Source: Ignavibacteriota bacterium
Lineage (GTDB): Bacteria; Bacteroidota; Ignavibacteria; Ignavibacteriales; Melioribacteraceae
Assembly: GCA_002746605.1 (NCBI GenBank)
Contig: PDPT01000030.1
Location: 1-34,294, forward strand
Reading direction: 5' to 3'
Length of the DNA stretch: 34,294 bases
The notes beneath the pieces were generated by a model. The model had not been told where the DNA came from. It made no database searches and worked only from the letters and a program-made list of their open reading frames with translations. The position numbers and the translations under genes are program-made. Positions 33,555-34,294 of the stretch are shown here, piece by piece (the stretch's first letter is position 1; every line of letters begins with the position of its first letter).

Positions 33555-34022
33555 ATGGCATTTTATCAATTAAAAAAAGAACAGTTTATTAAAGCTTCCA
33601 TTGAAGATATTTGGGAGTTTATAAGTTCACCACAAAATCTAAAGAAAATTACACCGCAAAATATGGGATTTGATATTCGCACATCCGATTTACCCGATAA
33701 AATATACGAGGGCATGATTATTAGCTATACGGTTAGACCTTTATTAGGCATTCCTACAAACTGGGTTACGGAAATAACTCATGTTAGGGAAAAATCTTAT
33801 TTTGTTGATGAACAAAGAGTTGGTCCTTATAAAATGTGGCATCATCAGCATATTATTTTGCCTGCTGAAGATGGTGTGTTAATGAAAGATATTGTTAGTT
33901 ATCAACCTCCGTTAGCTCTTTTAGGAAGAATTGCTAATGCCTCAGTGATTAAAAATAAGTTGGATAAAATATTTAATTATCGAACACTAATGATTGATAA
34001 AATATTCCATCATAATATTTGA
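33555..34022 (+). CDS. SRPBCC-fold (START-like) ligand-binding protein
   Basis: This 155-residue protein begins FYQLKKEQFIKASIEDIWEFISSPQNLKKITP, the usual opening of the SRPBCC/polyketide-cyclase-like families (here QFIKASIEDIWEFISSPQNL). Later parts are GMIISYTVRPLLGIPTNWVTEITHV and GPYKMWHHQHIILP. These domains hold small hydrophobic ligands; the ligand here is unknown. No catalytic residues can be named. The ATG at 33555 has no Shine-Dalgarno site, as is common in this group of bacteria. A tiny 11-codon frame ends 5 bases upstream but is not supported as a gene. Confidence 0.8.
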   Translation: MAFYQLKKEQFIKASIEDIWEFISSPQNLKKITPQNMGFDIRTSDLPDKIYEGMIISYTVRPLLGIPTNWVTEITHVREKSYFVDEQRVGPYKMWHHQHIILPAEDGVLMKDIVSYQPPLALLGRIANASVIKNKLDKIFNYRTLMIDKIFHHNI

Positions 34023-34095
34023 CAGATAAGTTAGGGAGTAAGTTTATACAAATGTTTTCAATAATGTTCCAATAAACTTTAGAAGGACAAATAAT

Positions 34096-34294
34096 ATGAA
34101 AAGAAAAATAATAAGTTCAGGTTCATTTTTTGAAAAAGAAGTTGGATATTCGAGAGCTGTTGTTGATAGGAATTGGGCAAATCATCCCTCGAAGCATTAT
34201 AAATATTCTGATTTGAAAGAATTTAACAGTTTAGGAAATATTTTGAACAAATATTCATCTGAAAACATTGAAGAAAATTCGGGAGTTACTATTT
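34096..34294 (+). CDS. 5' part of a RidA-like protein, odd after ~28 residues (runs off window)
   Basis: The ATG at 34096 has an AGAAGGA site 8 bases upstream. The first 28 residues, KRKIISSGSFFEKEVGYSRAV then VDRNW, match the N-terminus of RidA/YjgF proteins (usually ISSGSPFE...GYSRAV...W). RidA enzymes hydrolyse reactive enamine/imine intermediates. After Trp the expected F-V-S-G-T-T-G strand is missing; instead comes ANHPSKHYKYSDLKEF and more polar sequence, without a stop, to the window end. It may be a fusion, a recombined copy or a divergent relative. The 3' end is outside the window. Confidence 0.55.
   Translation, partial: MKRKIISSGSFFEKEVGYSRAVVDRNWANHPSKHYKYSDLKEFNSLGNILNKYSSENIEENSGVTI

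Overview
The window is a chromosomal segment of an AT-rich Gram-negative bacterium. The best guess is the Bacteroidota/Ignavibacteriota side of the tree (Ignavibacteria-like). This rests on lipoproteins and small beta-barrel proteins, many weak Shine-Dalgarno sites, an RNase G with an acidic insert, an IF-2 with a long charged linker and the overall style of the proteins. It is a judgement from the sequence, not a database placement. Almost everything from about 0.67 to 32.5 kb is read from the minus strand. Only a fragment at the left edge and three genes at the right edge are on the plus strand.

Right to left, in the direction of transcription: (1) recN, followed by an outer-membrane-protein-like gene and a lipoprotein (32509-29311), which end at a 27-bp perfect hairpin with a U tract. 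(2) hemW, a dicarboxylate/glutamate symporter, proC and a MATE exporter (28990-24504), with gaps of 6-15 nt. (3) The translation/RNA operon rimP-nusA-infB-rbfA-truB-ribF-rpsO-pnp-dus (24234-14148). A terminator-like hairpin stands just before rimP and a small hairpin stands in the rpsO leader; both are candidate autoregulatory sites. (4) A 12.6-kb run from rng to an anti-sigma-like gene (13915-1341) with no gap over 52 nt: RNase G, transaldolase, GcvT, ComB, FtsK, LolA-like, flippase-like, a barrel protein, UppP, cyclophilin lipoprotein, HolA, ECF sigma factor and its membrane partner. (5) The iron-sulfur protein nfu (1213-671).

The plus-strand right end carries a GNAT acetyltransferase, an SRPBCC protein and the start of a RidA-like gene whose similarity stops after about 28 codons. 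The left edge is the 3' end of an unrecognised gene followed by about 440 bp without a gene.

Most of the window is conserved housekeeping. No defence island, prophage, transposon, CRISPR array, rRNA or tRNA was seen. The most solid unexpected observation is that rng is frameshifted: its last 41 codons, with a clear RNase G-type C-terminus, lie in the -1 frame beyond the apparent stop. Other points worth checking are the rimP and rpsO leader hairpins, the 27-bp palindrome and the RidA-like chimera.
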